Of a stretch of 64,000 nt of DNA, positions 1 to 8,572 are shown one piece after another. This DNA is from Polyangiaceae bacterium. Its GTDB lineage: Bacteria; Myxococcota_A; Polyangia; Polyangiales; Polyangiaceae. The DNA lies in assembly GCA_019637295.1 (NCBI GenBank), contig JAHBVX010000001.1, positions 285,501 to 349,500 of the forward strand. The letters run 5' to 3'. Within the stretch, counting starts at the first letter, position 1. Every line of letters starts with the position of its first letter. The notes beneath the pieces are model-generated. The model was not told the DNA's origin. It was given only the letters and a program-made list of their open reading frames with translations, and ran no database searches. Both the position numbers and the translations under genes were made by a program.

Positions 1-225
1 CCGACGACGGTCAAGGTGGGCACGGTGGAGTGCCGGCAGAAGACTTGCCTCCTCGAGATCGTCCACCCCGACGAGCACACCTTCTTGCCGACACGCAAAG
101 TGCTCGCACGCCAGGTCTATCTTGTCGTGAAGCAGCAAGGCCACGACTGTGTGATGGCCCAACACGGGTGGCCGAACCCCGACGGCTCGATGACCGAACG
201 CGTGTACTTCGAGTACCAGCGCTGA
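1..225 (+). CDS. C-terminal end of a hypothetical protein (5' truncated by window edge)
   Basis: The first 74 codons in frame 1 are open up to the TGA at 223-225, with no stop upstream inside the window, so this is the tail of a gene that begins before base 1. The fragment has two Cys early on and an aromatic, Glu- and Arg-rich end. No recognisable domain is visible. It is followed by about 185 bp without a gene before the radical SAM operon and shows no coupling to it. Confidence 0.55.
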   Translation, partial: PTTVKVGTVECRQKTCLLEIVHPDEHTFLPTRKVLARQVYLVVKQQGHDCVMAQHGWPNPDGSMTERVYFEYQR

Positions 226-410
226 GCACCTCAGGGACGACCGTTCTTCTTCGACACGAGCTGCCCCCAAGTGACGGGGCCGTAGTGCGGTCGGCGGGTA
301 GGGCGCGCCCTGCCGTTCCCGCGCCGGGCAAAACCTAGGCTCGAGACTCGCCCAAGCCAGCAACCGGGTCGTGCGGCAATGGCGGGTCTGTGGCAAGATC
401 CGCGAGCCCA

Positions 411-2075
411 ATGACACGTTCCCCGCGGCTCGCGCTGCTCTCCATCGATCCGGCGACGAACGACCCGTCGGTGGCGCACCTCGCGTTCAGCTACGGCATC
501 CGGCGTTTGGAGGCGTCCGTCCGCAGTTGCCCAACACTGCAGGACGTCGAGACGCAAGTGATCGACCTTCGTACGGCCGAGCCGGAAGCGTTCATGGCGG
601 AGCTCGAGGCCTTCCGTCCCACGATGATCGGAGCCTCGCTGTACGTCTGGTCGATGAAGCCGTTCTGGGAGATCGCCGCCCGCGTCAAAGCGTGGGACGC
701 CTCCATCCCGTTCATCGCCGGGGGCCCCAACGCTCGGCTCTCGGTCTTTCGTCTGCCGCACTATCGCCCGATGGCCTCGGTGCTGGACGCGATAGTGCAG
801 GGCGAAGGTGAGGGCGTGATTCGCGAGCTCGTCCAAGCGCATCGAGACGGCGACTGGAAGACCGCGCCCGGTCTGTTCGTCTCGGACGGCAAGAACTTCC
901 ACGGCACGGGGCCGGTCGAGCGTCCCGATCTGAACGCGTATCCGTCCCCCTACCACCTGTCGCTCGCGCCGCGAGGCACCACGGGTTACCTCGAGACCTT
1001 CCGCGGCTGTCCCATCAACTGCACCTTCTGCCAGTGGGGTGCCGAGCGCGCCGACCGCGTCTTCTCCGTGCCTTACCTCGTCCGTCAGCTCGAGGGGCTG
1101 CGGGATGCCGACGTGCCCCACGTCCTGTGCTGCGATGCGGGGTTGAACCTGAACCCGCGCGCCTTCCGCAACTTGCTCGCAGCCGAGGCGCAGGTCGGCT
1201 TCCTGCGGCAGGTTCCGTTCGACGGTCATCTGTATCCGACGTTCCTCACGGACGAACATCTCTCGCTGATCACGCAGTTCGGGCGCGCGGAGATGAAGAT
1301 CGGGATACAAAGCTTCAACGCCCAGGTGCTCCGCCGGCTCGGTCGTCCCTTCGACATCGAGCGGTTCGAGCGGGTTCTCCGCGTGCTGCGCGAACACATC
1401 CGCATCGATCTCGAGCTGATGATCGGGCTGCCCGGCGATACGCCGGAGTCGTTCCGAGAGACGTTCCACCGCGCCATCGAGCTAGGGGACACCGTGCGGG
1501 TCTTTCGCACGCTGGTGCTGCCGGACGCGCTGCTCGATCGCGCCGACCCCAGCATGCAGCTCGACTTCGACCCCGAGACCTTCCTGATGCGCTCGTGTGC
1601 GGGCTGGAGCGAGGAACAGCTCGCTCGCGAGCTCGATCACGTGGCCGAGGTAGCCCGCACCCACAGCAAGCCCTCGGTCACGGACACCTACGTCGAGTTC
1701 GCCACCTACCACAGCGACGTGCCGCACCGACCAGGCCAAGCGCGCATCGACCTTCCTGCGGAGCGTGGTGTGGTGCCCGTCGAGGTCGAGATCGTCGAGC
1801 GGCTACGGATGGCGGTGGATGCTGGGGTGCAGGGCTGGTCGCTGCGCGTCGTTCGCAACCAGGTGGATGGCGTCTATTTCGACCTCGACATGCCCGGCGG
1901 CCGCATCTCGCTGCACGCGTCCAGACGCCGAGATGGCGCACGGTACTTCGAAGATCGGGATGGGGTGGCCTACGTCCATCGTGGCCCGGTCGAGCGCGAG
2001 CAGACCGTTGCCTTGAGGCACGTCATCGATCTGGTGCACGGGGACGCTCGCCGGCTGGTGACCGAGGGTGGCTAG
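411..2075 (+). CDS. B12-binding-domain radical SAM protein, paralog 1 of 3
   Basis: This 554-residue protein has an N-terminal Rossmann-like region of the cobalamin-binding type (about residues 5-125, ending in an AGGPNAR segment). A radical SAM core follows with C200-x3-C204-x2-C207 (CPINCTFC) to bind the [4Fe-4S] cluster. The classical DxHxxG base-off motif is not visible, as in many class B enzymes. Such enzymes typically methylate or rearrange unactivated carbons, but the substrate here is unknown. I chose the ATG at 411 over an in-frame GTG at 390 because the protein then begins MTRS, like paralog 3. The stop overlaps the next start by 8 nt, so the two are translationally coupled. It is the first gene of the six-gene operon. 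Confidence 0.85.
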   Translation: MTRSPRLALLSIDPATNDPSVAHLAFSYGIRRLEASVRSCPTLQDVETQVIDLRTAEPEAFMAELEAFRPTMIGASLYVWSMKPFWEIAARVKAWDASIPFIAGGPNARLSVFRLPHYRPMASVLDAIVQGEGEGVIRELVQAHRDGDWKTAPGLFVSDGKNFHGTGPVERPDLNAYPSPYHLSLAPRGTTGYLETFRGCPINCTFCQWGAERADRVFSVPYLVRQLEGLRDADVPHVLCCDAGLNLNPRAFRNLLAAEAQVGFLRQVPFDGHLYPTFLTDEHLSLITQFGRAEMKIGIQSFNAQVLRRLGRPFDIERFERVLRVLREHIRIDLELMIGLPGDTPESFRETFHRAIELGDTVRVFRTLVLPDALLDRADPSMQLDFDPETFLMRSCAGWSEEQLARELDHVAEVARTHSKPSVTDTYVEFATYHSDVPHRPGQARIDLPAERGVVPVEVEIVERLRMAVDAGVQGWSLRVVRNQVDGVYFDLDMPGGRISLHASRRRDGARYFEDRDGVAYVHRGPVEREQTVALRHVIDLVHGDARRLVTEGG

Positions 2076-3732
2076 CGCACAGGCCTTCCGTTCTCCCCGC
2101 TTGGCGCTGGTCTCGATCGATCTCGAAGCCAGCTCGGACTGGGAAGATCCGATCGCCGATCTGGTGTCGTTCAACTACGGGCTCAAGAAGCTCGAGGCCT
2201 CCGTCCGAGCGTGCCCGGAGCTCGTGGACGTGGAGACCCGGGTCATCAGCCTGGGCACGAAGGAGCCGGAGGCCTTCCTCGCGGAGCTCGAGGCCTTTCG
2301 TCCGTCTATCGTCGCCCTGTCCCTCTACGTCTGGTCGATCGGACCGCTGCAGGAGCTCGCCGCGCGCATCAAGGCCTGGGATCCCGAGGTGCGACTCATC
2401 GTGGGCGGGCCGCACGCTCGGGCGTCGGTCTTCAGTCTGCGCCCCTACCAGGGGCTGGCGCGCTCGGTCGACGCCGCGGTCGCCGGCGAAGGGGAGCAGG
2501 TCCTGCGCGACATCGTGCGCCTGCATCAGGGGGAGGCGTGGCGTGAGCTGGCGGGTCTCTGGCTTCCGGGCCCGCTGGGCTGGCGCTCGACCGGTCCGCT
2601 GCCGCGTCCCGAGCTCGACGCCTACCCGTCGCCTTACCAGCTCGGGACGGCGCCCCACGGAGCGACGGGCTACCTGGAGACCTTTCGCGGCTGTCCCATC
2701 CACTGCAGCTTCTGCCAGTGGGGCGAGCAGGCGTCCGATCGCGTGCACTCCGCCGAGTACCTGAGGTCCCATTTGATCGGCATGCGCGAGCGTGCGGTGC
2801 CCAACGTGTTCGTCCTGGATGCCGCGTTCAACCTCAGCCCGCGGGCCTTTCGCGCGCTCGCGGAGGCCGAGCGCGAGGTCGGCGTCTTGCGCCACACTCG
2901 CGTCCACGGGCACCTGTACCCGACGCTGCTCACCGAGGAGCATGTCGAGCTGCTCGCGTCCTTCGGGCACGCGCAGCTGAGCGTGGGCGTTCAGAGCCTC
3001 GACCCCAAGGTCTTGGCCCGCCTCGGCCGGCCCTTCGACCTCGCGCGGTTTCACCGCGTGCTCGACGCCCTACGAACGCGCTTCGAGATCACGCTCGAAC
3101 TCATGCTCGGTCTGCCGGGTGACGACCCTGCTTCGTTCCGGGAGACGTTCGAGCGTACCGTTTCCCTCGCGGACAACGTGCGCGTATTCAAGACACTGGT
3201 GCTGCCGGACGCGTTGCTCGACCGCGCCGACGTCGGAATGAACATCGACTTCGACCCGGAGACCTTCCTGCTGCGGTCGTGCACCGGCTGGACCGCGGAC
3301 ACACTGCGGCGAGAGTTCGAGCATGTGGCGCGCGTGGCCGAGGAGAACCACAACGCCGTCGTCAAGGAGGCGTGGGTCGGCTTTCACACCTACGACGCGC
3401 GCCGCGACCCGAGCGCGTTCGGCGAGCGGGCCGTGCCCGACGGCGCCCTCGATCGCCTGCGTCACAGCCTCGGAATGCGCGCTCCGGGCTGGCACTTGCG
3501 CGCAATACGCGGCGGCGATCGCGGGCTCTGGTTCGAGCTCGAGACCCCCGGGGGCGAGGTCGTGCTCGAGGCCGTCGCGACGGTGGTCGGCAGGCCGCGC
3601 TTCGTGGAGCGCGAAGGGGTCAGCTACTCACATCGCGGAGCCCTGGACCGGAAGTATGCTCCGGGTCTCGTGAACGTCATCGACGTCGTGCATCACGACG
3701 CCGCCTCGCTGGTCGCGGTGCGCGATGCTTGA
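2068..3732 (+). CDS. B12-binding-domain radical SAM protein, paralog 2 of 3
   Basis: This 554-residue protein is a clear paralog of the genes at 411 and 6779, colinear along its full length. It has a Rossmann-type N-terminal half with a GGPHARASVF segment, then C209-x3-C213-x2-C216 (CPIHCSFC) followed by QWG. The GTG start at 2068 overlaps the upstream stop by 8 nt, and its own stop overlaps the next gene by 8 nt. The C-terminal third (about residues 400-554) holds a conserved HxYxxxxxR-rich domain shared by all three paralogs and probably specific to this family. Three full-length paralogs in one operon suggest successive modifications of one scaffold, or enzymes acting as partners. That is inference; the reaction is unknown. 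Confidence 0.85.
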   Translation: MASAQAFRSPRLALVSIDLEASSDWEDPIADLVSFNYGLKKLEASVRACPELVDVETRVISLGTKEPEAFLAELEAFRPSIVALSLYVWSIGPLQELAARIKAWDPEVRLIVGGPHARASVFSLRPYQGLARSVDAAVAGEGEQVLRDIVRLHQGEAWRELAGLWLPGPLGWRSTGPLPRPELDAYPSPYQLGTAPHGATGYLETFRGCPIHCSFCQWGEQASDRVHSAEYLRSHLIGMRERAVPNVFVLDAAFNLSPRAFRALAEAEREVGVLRHTRVHGHLYPTLLTEEHVELLASFGHAQLSVGVQSLDPKVLARLGRPFDLARFHRVLDALRTRFEITLELMLGLPGDDPASFRETFERTVSLADNVRVFKTLVLPDALLDRADVGMNIDFDPETFLLRSCTGWTADTLRREFEHVARVAEENHNAVVKEAWVGFHTYDARRDPSAFGERAVPDGALDRLRHSLGMRAPGWHLRAIRGGDRGLWFELETPGGEVVLEAVATVVGRPRFVEREGVSYSHRGALDRKYAPGLVNVIDVVHHDAASLVAVRDA

Positions 3733-4471
3733 GCACGCCCACCCCATCGCCGAGCGCGGCTTCGCGGTGTTCGAGCGGGCCTGGACGGACGCGGAGGTGG
3801 AGCGGCTCCGCGCTGCGATCGTCGCGAGCGTCGAGTCGCGCGACGGCCCGCCGCTGTGGGCGCGCGAGAACACCCCGCTCGACCCTCGCACCATCGTCAC
3901 CCCGACGGGCCTGACCTTCCCGTCGCTGCTGGAGGAGCACCCGGAGCTCTCGGACGTCGTGCTCAAGCCGAGCGTGGTCGAGTCGCTGCGTGGCGTCTTG
4001 GGCGAAGGCATGCGCCTCGAGTTGGTGGGCGCGGTGGTGAGCGACGCGTCCCGGCCGTTCTTCGCCTGGCACAGCCACATCGGTGGGGTCCCGGACAGCG
4101 AGTATCGTCGCACGGGCTGGCCACGGGTCACGAAGGTCGAGCGGGTGTTCACGCTGCTGTACCTGGACGACGTCGATGACCAGTCAGGCGTGCTGCTCGT
4201 TCGACCGCGCACTGTGGGTGAACCCACCCCTCCTCCGGAGGACCCGGAGCTGGAGGCATGGAGTGAGCAGGTCGAGCTCCGCTTGGCGCGCGGCTCCCTC
4301 GTCGCGCTCGAGCAGTGCACCTGGCACGCGGCCCGGGCGATGCGACGCGACGGGCTTCGCATCTTCGTCGGTTGTTACTTTCGAGCTGCAGGTCTGCCCG
4401 CGCCCTCCTGGAGCGACCCGACCCTCTCGGCGCACGCCCCCGCGAGCCCACTGCTCTCTTCGGTGTTGTGA
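3725..4471 (+). CDS. Phytanoyl-CoA dioxygenase (PhyH)-like protein with H-x-H metal motif
   Basis: This 248-residue protein matches the PhyH type of Fe(II)/2-oxoglutarate oxygenase in layout. A first metal motif (WHSH, His116 and His118) is followed 83 residues later by a distal His201 (CTWHAA), with Arg212 in the place that binds the 2-oxoglutarate carboxylate. The family normally has H-x-D or H-x-E, and here the acidic ligand position is His. The same change occurs in the other three domains of this operon, so it is a lineage feature and not an error. The ATG overlaps the upstream radical SAM gene by 8 nt and its TGA shares one base with the next ATG. A substrate cannot be inferred. Confidence 0.8.
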   Translation: MLEHAHPIAERGFAVFERAWTDAEVERLRAAIVASVESRDGPPLWARENTPLDPRTIVTPTGLTFPSLLEEHPELSDVVLKPSVVESLRGVLGEGMRLELVGAVVSDASRPFFAWHSHIGGVPDSEYRRTGWPRVTKVERVFTLLYLDDVDDQSGVLLVRPRTVGEPTPPPEDPELEAWSEQVELRLARGSLVALEQCTWHAARAMRRDGLRIFVGCYFRAAGLPAPSWSDPTLSAHAPASPLLSSVL

Positions 4472-6015
4472 TGGACCTCGACGACGCACGCAGTCGGTTC
4501 TTGGCAGACGGCTACCTCGTCTTCGAGCGCGCATTCCCAGACCAGGCGGTCGATACCCTGCGCGGGATCGTGTGCGAGCTGATGGCGGAGCTCGCGCCCA
4601 CCACGCTCTACTCCGAGCGTTCCCAGCCGGGAACCATCGTACCAACGCTGGCCGGGCTGACTTTCTATCGGCTCTTGGTCCAGCGGCCCGAGGTGGCGCC
4701 GCTGATGTTCGACGAGCAAGTCCTGCGAGTGATACGGGCGATCCTTGGTCCCGACGTGGTGCTCGAGGCAGCGGGCGCGATCGTCAGCGATCGCGAGCGT
4801 CCCTTCGTGGAGTGGCACACCCACCTCGACGGGGGCGGGGACGGTCGCTATCGACGTCTGGGTTGGCCTCGCATCGACGCCCCGAGACGACTGCTTTCAC
4901 TGCTGTACCTGGACGATCTTCGGGACGGCGGTGGTGCTCTTCGCGTGCACCCCAGGCGCGCCGGGGCGTCCACGGCGCCGCCGCACGATCTGGACTCGCG
5001 GGACTGGCCGGGGCAGGTCGAGCTCGCGCTGCCGCGAGGCTCCCTCGTGCTGCTCGACGAGTGCACCTGGCACGCGGCGCCGCCCACCTCCAGACCAGGG
5101 CTTCGCGTGCATCTCGGCAGCTACTATCGAGCCGGCTCTGCGCCGGCGTCCCAGTTCGCGGATCCGACCCTGGGTGACCTGCCAAAGGCGGCTCCGGCGC
5201 TGGCGTCCCTCATAGGACTAGACGCTGCTCCGAGCGGAGTCGGTCACGCGCGCGAGCTACGCGAGCGGGGCTACTGCGTGCTCGAGAACGCCTGGTCCCG
5301 CGAGGAGGTGACACGGCTACGAGAGGGCGTGGAAGAGAGCGTGCGGCGTGCCGCTCTCGGGCGGATGTGGTCGGAGGTGCCCGAGGGAGACGAGGTGATG
5401 GTGACGGCCAGCGGCGTGGTCATCACTCGCTTCTTCGCCCAGCACCCCGATCTCGCCGAGCTGCTCATCAAGCCCGAGGTCGTCGCGGTGCTCCGCGAGG
5501 CGTTCGACGGGCCGGTCGCGCTCGAGACCGCCGTCGCTGGCGTGAGCGACGCTTCGCGCCCCTTCGTTCGCTGGCACACGCACATCGGCGGGCTCGACGA
5601 TGGGGAGCACCGAGAGGGCCCGGCAGGACGCGGCGACAGCGCCAGCGTCCATTGGCCGCACCTGGAGCGCATCGAGCGAGTCGGTACGCTGCTGTATCTC
5701 GACGAGCTAGACGACGAGACCGGGCCGCTCCTCGTGTACCCGAGGGCCGTCGGCGATCCGACCGCCCCACCGCACCCGTCGACGGGTACGCACTGGGACG
5801 GGGAGGTAGCGCTCCGGGCGGCACCGGGCACACTCGTCATCCTGGAGCAGTGCACGTGGCACGCGGCCGAGCGCATGAGCCGGTCGGGACATCGCAGCTG
5901 GATTGGCTGCTACTATCGGCCGGCGGCGCTGCCCGCTCCTCGCTGGGTCGATGAGTCACTGCGCGCGCTCGCGTCCCGAGCCGCGGCGCTCGAGTCGGTT
6001 CTAGGAGAGCCATGA
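4471..6015 (+). CDS. Tandem fusion of two PhyH-like oxygenase domains
   Basis: This 514-residue protein consists of two consecutive PhyH-like domains. Domain 1 has His116-x-His118 (WHTHLDGG) and His201; domain 2 has His369-x-His371 (WHTHIGG) and His464. Each has an Arg 12-15 residues after the distal His and the same end motif around GxYYR. Each domain is about the length of the single-domain neighbours, so it is a fusion or tandem duplication with both metal sites kept. I chose the ATG at 4471 because it overlaps the previous stop (TGATG); the frame is open further upstream, but that stretch lies inside the previous gene. The next gene starts within its stop (ATGA). Paired domains could act on two positions of one substrate. 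Confidence 0.82.
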   Translation: MDLDDARSRFLADGYLVFERAFPDQAVDTLRGIVCELMAELAPTTLYSERSQPGTIVPTLAGLTFYRLLVQRPEVAPLMFDEQVLRVIRAILGPDVVLEAAGAIVSDRERPFVEWHTHLDGGGDGRYRRLGWPRIDAPRRLLSLLYLDDLRDGGGALRVHPRRAGASTAPPHDLDSRDWPGQVELALPRGSLVLLDECTWHAAPPTSRPGLRVHLGSYYRAGSAPASQFADPTLGDLPKAAPALASLIGLDAAPSGVGHARELRERGYCVLENAWSREEVTRLREGVEESVRRAALGRMWSEVPEGDEVMVTASGVVITRFFAQHPDLAELLIKPEVVAVLREAFDGPVALETAVAGVSDASRPFVRWHTHIGGLDDGEHREGPAGRGDSASVHWPHLERIERVGTLLYLDELDDETGPLLVYPRAVGDPTAPPHPSTGTHWDGEVALRAAPGTLVILEQCTWHAAERMSRSGHRSWIGCYYRPAALPAPRWVDESLRALASRAAALESVLGEP

Positions 6016-6782
6016 GCGCCGCCATCGATCCGGCGAAGCACGCGCGAGAGCTGCTCGAGCAAGGGTTCTCCGTGTTCGAGCGCGTGTGGTCCGACGCGGA
6101 GGTCGAGCGTTTGCGCCAGGCCATCGGCGACTGCCTCGCGGCGACGACCCCCCCGCGACTGTGGTCCGAGCGCGACGTTCGTCTCGGCGACTCGGTGGTC
6201 ATCAACTACACCGGTGTCGTGTTCTACCGGCTCCTGATGGAGCACCCGCAGATCACGGAGCTGCTCCTCAAGCCGAGCGTGGTGGAGTCGCTGCGTGGCG
6301 CGCTCGGACGGGACATGCGGCTGGAGATCGTGGGCGGGGTCGCGACGGACGAGACCCGCCCGTTCTTCCACTGGCACACGCACATCGGAGGCTTCGACGA
6401 CGGCAAGTATCAGAGCCACGGCGGCTGGCCCGCGATCACCAGCGCACAGCGGGTGACGACGTTGCTGTACCTCGATGACATCGACGACGACGGAGGACTC
6501 TTTCTGGTCTACCCTCGGGCCGTGGGCGACCCCACCGCGCCGCCGCAGGATCCGGCTGCCTGGCCCTGGCAGGGACAAGTGGAGATCCGGGTACCCAAGG
6601 GCTCGCTGGTGGCCATCGAGCAGTGCACCTGGCACACGGCGCTACCGATGCGCAGGCCGGGCCTGAGGATGTTCTTGGGTTGCTCGTTTCGGGCCGAGGG
6701 TGTGCCCCCTCCCGCGTGGGTCGATCCCGAGCTCACGGAGCTTGCCCGCCGCTGCCCGCTCATCGCGTCGGTGGTCGCGTGA
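6012..6782 (+). CDS. PhyH-like oxygenase with H-x-H metal motif
   Basis: This 256-residue protein is the fourth PhyH-like domain of the operon. It has His122-x-His124 (WHTHIGG), distal His208 (CTWHTA) and a downstream Arg in GLRMF at the usual 2-oxoglutarate-binding spacing. It is most similar by eye to the second domain of the preceding fusion and to the 3725 protein. The ATG overlaps the preceding TGA (ATGA), and its own TGA overlaps the GTG of the third radical SAM gene (GTGA). Either oxygenase or non-oxygenase activity is possible because the acidic ligand is replaced; the fold assignment is much safer than the chemistry. Confidence 0.82.
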   Translation: MSAAIDPAKHARELLEQGFSVFERVWSDAEVERLRQAIGDCLAATTPPRLWSERDVRLGDSVVINYTGVVFYRLLMEHPQITELLLKPSVVESLRGALGRDMRLEIVGGVATDETRPFFHWHTHIGGFDDGKYQSHGGWPAITSAQRVTTLLYLDDIDDDGGLFLVYPRAVGDPTAPPQDPAAWPWQGQVEIRVPKGSLVAIEQCTWHTALPMRRPGLRMFLGCSFRAEGVPPPAWVDPELTELARRCPLIASVVA

Positions 6783-8440
6783 CGCGCTCGAGACGCGTGG
6801 CCTTCGTGTCGATCGATCCCACGTGGGAGGATCCGAGCGGCGAGTTCGTGCCCTTCACCTACGCCGTGCGCAAGCTCGAGGCTTCACTTCGCAGCGCCCC
6901 GGATCTCGCAGACGTGGAGACGCGGATCATCGATTTGCAGACCGCAGATCCCGAGGCCTTCTTGGAAGAGATCCGCAGCTTCCGGCCAACCCTGATCGCG
7001 GCGTCCCTCTACTTGTGGTCCATCGGTGCCTTTCAGGAGCTCGCCCGCCGGGTGCGAGCGTGGGATCCGAGCGTCCGCATCGTGGCGGGCGGGCCCCACG
7101 CGCGCGCCTCCGTGTTCAACCTGCCGAACTACCGGGACCTCCGCGCGCTGCTCGACGCCGCGGTGACCGGCGAGGGAGAGGAGATCTTGCGCGACATAGT
7201 GCGCACGCATCTCGAGAACGGTTGGACGAAGCTGCCGGGGCTCACCGTGCCGTCGCCTCTTGGTTGGAGGAGCACTGGCCCACTCGAACGACCGGTGCTC
7301 GACGCCTACCCCTCGCCCTACCACATCGACACCGCGCCACCGCGAACGACGGGCTACATCGAGACCTTCCGAGGTTGCCCCATTCACTGCTCCTTCTGCC
7401 AGTGGGGGGAGCAGCGAGCCGATCGCGTGCACTCGGCGGAGTACCTCGCAGCGCACCTCGAGGGCCTGCGGCGAGCCGAGGTCCCCAATGTGTTCTTCAT
7501 CGACGCGGCGTTCAACCTGAGCCCCCGCGCGTTCCGCGCGCTCGTCGAGGCGGAAGCGCAGGTGAAGTTCCTCGCGCAGACGACGATCCACGGCCACATC
7601 TACCCCACTTTTCTCAAGGACGAGCACCTCGAGCTGCTCACCTCCGCCGGAAAGGCGCAGGTCAGCATCGGCATCCAGAGCTTCAGCCCCTCTGTGCTCC
7701 ATCGCTTGGGCCGGCCCTTCGATCTCGAGCGCTTCGAGCGAGTGCTCGCCGCCATGCGCGGGCGCATCCCCATCGATCTGGAGCTGATGCTCGGGCTGCC
7801 CGGCGACGATCCGCGAGCGTTTCACGACACCTTCGAGCGCGCCGTGGAGCTCGCCGACACCATCCGAGTGTTCAAGACCCTCGTGCTCCCCGACGCGCTG
7901 CTCGATCGTGCGGACGCGTCGCTGGCCATCGACTTCGATCCCGAGACGTTCCTGCTGCGCTCCTGCGCGGGCTGGCGCGCGGAGGACATCGACCGGGAGT
8001 TCGAGCACGTACAGCGGGTCGCCCTCGCGCATGATCGAGTCACGCTGGGCGAGACCTGGGTCGGCTTCGGCGTGCGTCGCGACAGCCCGGTACAGGCGCC
8101 ACGTCGGGAGGGGATCGAGACGATGCTCGAGCGAGGTGTGCCTGCAGTGCCGATCGAGGTCATCGAGCAGCTGCGCCGCGCCGTCGCGGCGTCCGCCGAG
8201 GGCTGGCGCTTGCGCACGGTTCGACACCACGTCACGGGGCTCGAGTTCGATCTGGACGCGCCCAGCGGCCGGGTCCTCCTGGAGGCGTTCCCGCTGCGGC
8301 CGGGCGCGAAGTGGTTCGCCGCTCGCGACGGAGTTGCTTACTCCTACCGCGGCGAGGTCGGCCCGCACCACTTCGACGCGCTCCAGGGCGTCGTGGACCT
8401 GGTGCACGGGCAGAGCGTGTCGCTCATCGCCGGGGGCTGA
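6779..8440 (+). CDS. B12-binding-domain radical SAM protein, paralog 3 of 3
   Basis: This 553-residue protein is the last gene of the operon and a full-length paralog of the genes at 411 and 2068. It has a Rossmann-type N-terminal region with GGPHARASVF, then C200-x3-C204-x2-C207 (CPIHCSFC) followed by QWGEQ, and the shared C-terminal domain. The GTG at 6779 is preferred because it overlaps the previous stop and gives MTRSRR, matching paralog 1. The frame stays open upstream, but only as a shadow of the oxygenase gene. A perfect 10-bp hairpin begins at the base after the stop codon, which marks the operon end. Confidence 0.85.
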   Translation: MTRSRRVAFVSIDPTWEDPSGEFVPFTYAVRKLEASLRSAPDLADVETRIIDLQTADPEAFLEEIRSFRPTLIAASLYLWSIGAFQELARRVRAWDPSVRIVAGGPHARASVFNLPNYRDLRALLDAAVTGEGEEILRDIVRTHLENGWTKLPGLTVPSPLGWRSTGPLERPVLDAYPSPYHIDTAPPRTTGYIETFRGCPIHCSFCQWGEQRADRVHSAEYLAAHLEGLRRAEVPNVFFIDAAFNLSPRAFRALVEAEAQVKFLAQTTIHGHIYPTFLKDEHLELLTSAGKAQVSIGIQSFSPSVLHRLGRPFDLERFERVLAAMRGRIPIDLELMLGLPGDDPRAFHDTFERAVELADTIRVFKTLVLPDALLDRADASLAIDFDPETFLLRSCAGWRAEDIDREFEHVQRVALAHDRVTLGETWVGFGVRRDSPVQAPRREGIETMLERGVPAVPIEVIEQLRRAVAASAEGWRLRTVRHHVTGLEFDLDAPSGRVLLEAFPLRPGAKWFAARDGVAYSYRGEVGPHHFDALQGVVDLVHGQSVSLIAGG

Positions 8441-8466
8441 AGTTGCGCAATCGGGCTTGCGCAACT
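8441..8466 (+). terminator. Perfect 10-bp inverted repeat directly after the radical SAM operon
   Basis: AGTTGCGCAA at 8441-8450 pairs perfectly with TTGCGCAACT at 8457-8466 across a 6-nt loop. It starts at the base after the stop codon of the last operon gene. There is no long U-tract, so it may act as a Rho-assisted terminator or as a 3' end stabiliser. A partial extra TTGCGCA follows, which could allow an alternative fold. Confidence 0.6.
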
Positions 8467-8572
8467 TGCGCACCTCGCTCGCCACACCTGAGCAAATTCC
8501 GCGACATGTGGCCCTGACCTCGCGAGCACGCATCCTGCAAGGATGGCCGGCGTGCCCATCTCGGAGGTCCTC

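Noticed and set aside
4315-4470. Upstream extension of the two-domain PhyH gene
   Set aside because: The 52 extra codons lie inside the previous gene and have no homology to the domain start; the TGATG junction fits better.
3725-4471. Non-heme halogenase instead of oxygenase
   Set aside because: Halogenases of this fold have Gly or Ala in place of the acidic ligand. Here the residue is His in all domains, which leaves no evident halide site, so halogenase activity is not supported.
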